Of a stretch of DNA of 64,000 nucleotides, positions 62,901 through 64,000 are shown piece after piece. Source of the stretch: Saccharomycopsis crataegensis (taxonomy: Eukaryota > Ascomycota > Saccharomycetes > Ascoideales > Saccharomycopsidaceae); contig NW_027043820.1 in the NCBI RefSeq assembly GCF_037102585.1, forward strand, positions 124,001 to 188,000. The letters run 5' to 3'. The position numbers and the translations under genes are program-made. Each line of letters begins with the position of its first letter. The first letter of the stretch is position 1. The notes under the pieces were generated by a model. The model saw nothing but the letters and a program-made list of their open reading frames with translations. It did no database searches and was not told the origin of the DNA.

Positions 62901-63752
62901 ATCGTATTGAATAGCGAGCTTGCAGAAGACGTGGTGGATGTGAGATTAAACCAAGTGCTAGGGAACAATTTCAAGCAACCTTATGTTTATGATGCTGATT
63001 CGGGGTTAGGCCCCCGATCATTTGAAACCCATGGTTTTGTGAAGGAAATAATTGAATATTTTGAAACCAGGCACGATATTCAAATGCTAGCGATGTTGTC
63101 GTGTTTATTATTTGAAAACGGGAAATTTACCACCGCCGCCGAAGCCGCCACCGCCACTTCTAAGAAGAATGTGAGTAGCCCTTACGAAAATTCGTACCAA
63201 AAATCCCACGAGACCACCACCATTGTTGATGGCGCGATCTTTGAAAGTGATTATGTATTATTCAATGGTCCCGACATGCAAATTGACTTTGTTGGTGATC
63301 CTTTCTCAAATAACGAAGACACTTATGGTCCTGGTGGGTTGTTCGATCAAGCATTATTGAATCGTCTTAGAAAATACCGGGATATTTACAGCGATATGTT
63401 ATTGGCATGGGGGTTACCGTTGAAGCGGGTGGAGATGTTGAAATATAATTATAAAAATGTCCCTGATCAGCCAGTATCGGAGATTGCCAGGGAATTATTC
63501 AAAGGACCAGCCACTTATAGATTATTGGAGGTGGGATTCGTGGAAGAAACTTCTAAGCCGTTGGTTTGTGATTTCTGTGACGTTCCAATCAAACACCGGG
63601 CAATCCAAATCTGTCATAATTGTCATCATGTATTGCACACTGCGTGTTCCAAAATATGGTTTACAGATATTCAAGGCACCAAGGATGGGTATGAAGGACA
63701 AGAAGAAGTATGTCCTACTGGTTGTGGTTGTAAATGTTTGAGACATCTTTGA
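59925..63752 (+). CDS. MTC5: SEACAT subunit Mtc5/Sea3 (WDR59-like)
   Basis: This 1275-aa protein matches WDR59/Sea3 of the SEA (GATOR2-like) complex, which regulates TORC1 at the vacuole. The N terminus (SLATAMALSPWGRDVALAG, then RRGLYIIDLDNPF) and WD40 repeats (about 20-335) correspond closely to WDR59, for example TSSVDSHCLVWDVRANPK-like and AHDGKINGLNFSRTKE. An RWD-like segment follows (about 545-620, EIHPLLIFLRIKINFPRNYP). A long Asp run (62010-62108) and other acidic linkers are low complexity. The C terminus (about 1214-1275) is a zinc-binding RING-like domain: CDFCDVPIKH, CHNCHHVLHTAC, CPTGCGCKC. Length resembles S. cerevisiae Mtc5 (1148 aa). Confidence 0.92.
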   Translation: MFSNDKRNSRSFSNSVTLSLDSLATAMALSPWGRDVALAGRRGLYIIDLDNPFSPPRWVRHLTSWEVPDVQWSPHPQRPYWVVSTSNQKGIIWNLSRSSASAHEHILHGHERAITDINFHNVHPEIIATTSVDSHCLVWDVRANPKRPVHVVCDWDSGASQIKWNFKNDYVFASAHGERINIWDTRNGNTPLCRITAHDGKINGLNFSRTKETELLSCSNDTTVKSWDYGSGELQKNFVINANFPVMKARYLQFSDSLAIMPLRGGDNALKIVETPKNNSIVDLNPIQEFKAHQKPITEFLWCKRASKNENMNNEFQLITWGSDKELKVWKTEESCYQRLHYNYKGPMSPNDISLRKLLNRFNYVTYRDEPQSTYTSNYGKISNILTSDVNWLTSEIENYGHLKWITNVKTEGESNPQDPYNLGKELGLTNIKALEEFQNIRFENINIGEGKLTLSLYSSILTSLEDAIICSDKDKPKMKESGSNDNNGAGGSTNANDNNGEISSRPSTHDDKSKNNNAEGDKDNNRAKMEGQSDSSKKSETQSVEPEIHPLLIFLRIKINFPRNYPFKSHPHFFIESNHDTSRRDRDKIKILLEYVARKCCEVDRFCLDILCEILLGRTVHLDQLLKITSGTSTGDVSENSEVEYEEDEIKQRQGDEYPTSDGDHYGVTGSGKSIAAEVEEEEEKDVIDDNGYNGGDDDDDDGDDDDDDDDDDDDDDDDDDDDDDDDMENLFGKREEEPDYNDEGSNIYDFPQTGSIYEEEAVIYFGGSQGEFKTRKAYNIPCDISCGASWAPNGQLIVFASPKTKKRANKVHYGSDPLLSKQTQNYRLIYSKKSGVNAFTPNFFSANQPEEEENEEEEEEHDDFDENGEMDDDYEKREFYNDYDSISEGSQERFTDHYGGYGSSKMTRSREDNGSQSQRIFNVVACLDFSLILPSKFDLAQNYQISGGRHAKAYDIAAHNAEVSSDLLLQSLLLTEELLEITNVWNLVKVIVLNSELAEDVVDVRLNQVLGNNFKQPYVYDADSGLGPRSFETHGFVKEIIEYFETRHDIQMLAMLSCLLFENGKFTTAAEAATATSKKNVSSPYENSYQKSHETTTIVDGAIFESDYVLFNGPDMQIDFVGDPFSNNEDTYGPGGLFDQALLNRLRKYRDIYSDMLLAWGLPLKRVEMLKYNYKNVPDQPVSEIARELFKGPATYRLLEVGFVEETSKPLVCDFCDVPIKHRAIQICHNCHHVLHTACSKIWFTDIQGTKDGYEGQEEVCPTGCGCKCLRHL
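62010..62108 (+). repeat. coding (GAT/GAC)n repeat in MTC5
   Basis: About 30 Asp codons in a mixed GATGAC pattern encode an acidic linker. It is likely length-variable. Confidence 0.85.
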
Positions 63753-64000
63753 TTGGTTGTTGTTGTTGTTTGTTTGTTTTTTCTTTCCATCTTCTTTTCT
63801 TTTTTTCTTTTTTTAATGGGATAGAGTTTGTAAATAGAGGGGGGGGTTTCCTTCTATGTTTTATTTACCGCTAGTTTATTTTTTATCTTGCATTATCCAG
63901 TATTTGTGTGGATAAGATATCGTGTATTATATATTATATATTAATTTTCCAATTGTAGGAATGATAATAGTGAAATTAATGGTCCAATTGTAGTAATACT
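63753..64000. other. MTC5 3' region
   Basis: T-rich and TTG/TTTG-repeat sequence consistent with 3'-end formation. The window ends before any further gene. Confidence 0.5.

Overview
The window is nuclear DNA from a budding yeast (Saccharomycotina). The genes are mostly intronless, compact and AT-rich. The one clear intron, in RPL31, has a perfect TACTAAC branch site. A short U2 snRNA gene is nearly identical at its 5' end to the S. cerevisiae one. The lineage probably lies outside the Saccharomyces genus, because it carries a delta-12 type desaturase that S. cerevisiae lacks. CTG probably keeps its standard meaning (Leu): two adjacent CTG codons at 61578-61583 lie in a hydrophobic strand of the MTC5 RWD-like domain, and VAM6 uses CTG in hydrophobic helices. 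This argues against a CUG-Ser yeast but does not settle the species.

Layout. 0-10.6 kb: RRD2 and SDC1 (+), SIP3/LAM and CRS1 (-), VTA1 (+). 10.6-13.3 kb: a large gap between two convergent 3' ends, with weak traces of a decayed gene. 13.3-15 kb: a CLN3-like G1 cyclin (-). 15-22.4 kb: a 7.4 kb stretch with no intact gene but with decayed reading frames, one of them convincing (21470-22147) and one resembling a Mutator-like transposase. 22.4-41.2 kb: a dense block of RPL31 (-), an unrecognised 437-aa protein (-), RXT3 (+), U2 snRNA (-), FMP52 (+), LCL3 (-), SEC53 (+), CYC8 (-), VAM6 (+) and FAD2 (-). 41.2-46.9 kb: a second gene desert with a LINE-like remnant, a decayed leucine-rich-repeat gene, three copies of a dispersed repeat and long microsatellites. 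46.9-47.8 kb: an unrecognised 298-aa gene (-). 47.8-51.5 kb: a third desert dominated by microsatellites. 51.5-63.8 kb: PDE1 (-), UTP21 (-), an NmrA-like reductase (+) and MTC5 (+).

The genes are unrelated housekeeping functions with no operon-like logic: phosphatase 2A activation, COMPASS and Rpd3L chromatin complexes, the Cyc8 corepressor, endosome and vacuole traffic (VTA1, VAM6), TORC1 control (MTC5), cAMP breakdown (PDE1), ribosome assembly (UTP21, RPL31), splicing (U2), glycosylation (SEC53), sterol transport (SIP3) and fatty acid desaturation (FAD2).

The most unusual aspect is the non-coding DNA: about 20 kb in four gene-poor intervals that hold relics of genes and transposons, a near-perfect 50-bp palindrome, and several microsatellites over 150 bp. 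I found no clearly novel multi-gene system. No tRNA, rRNA or CRISPR array was seen.
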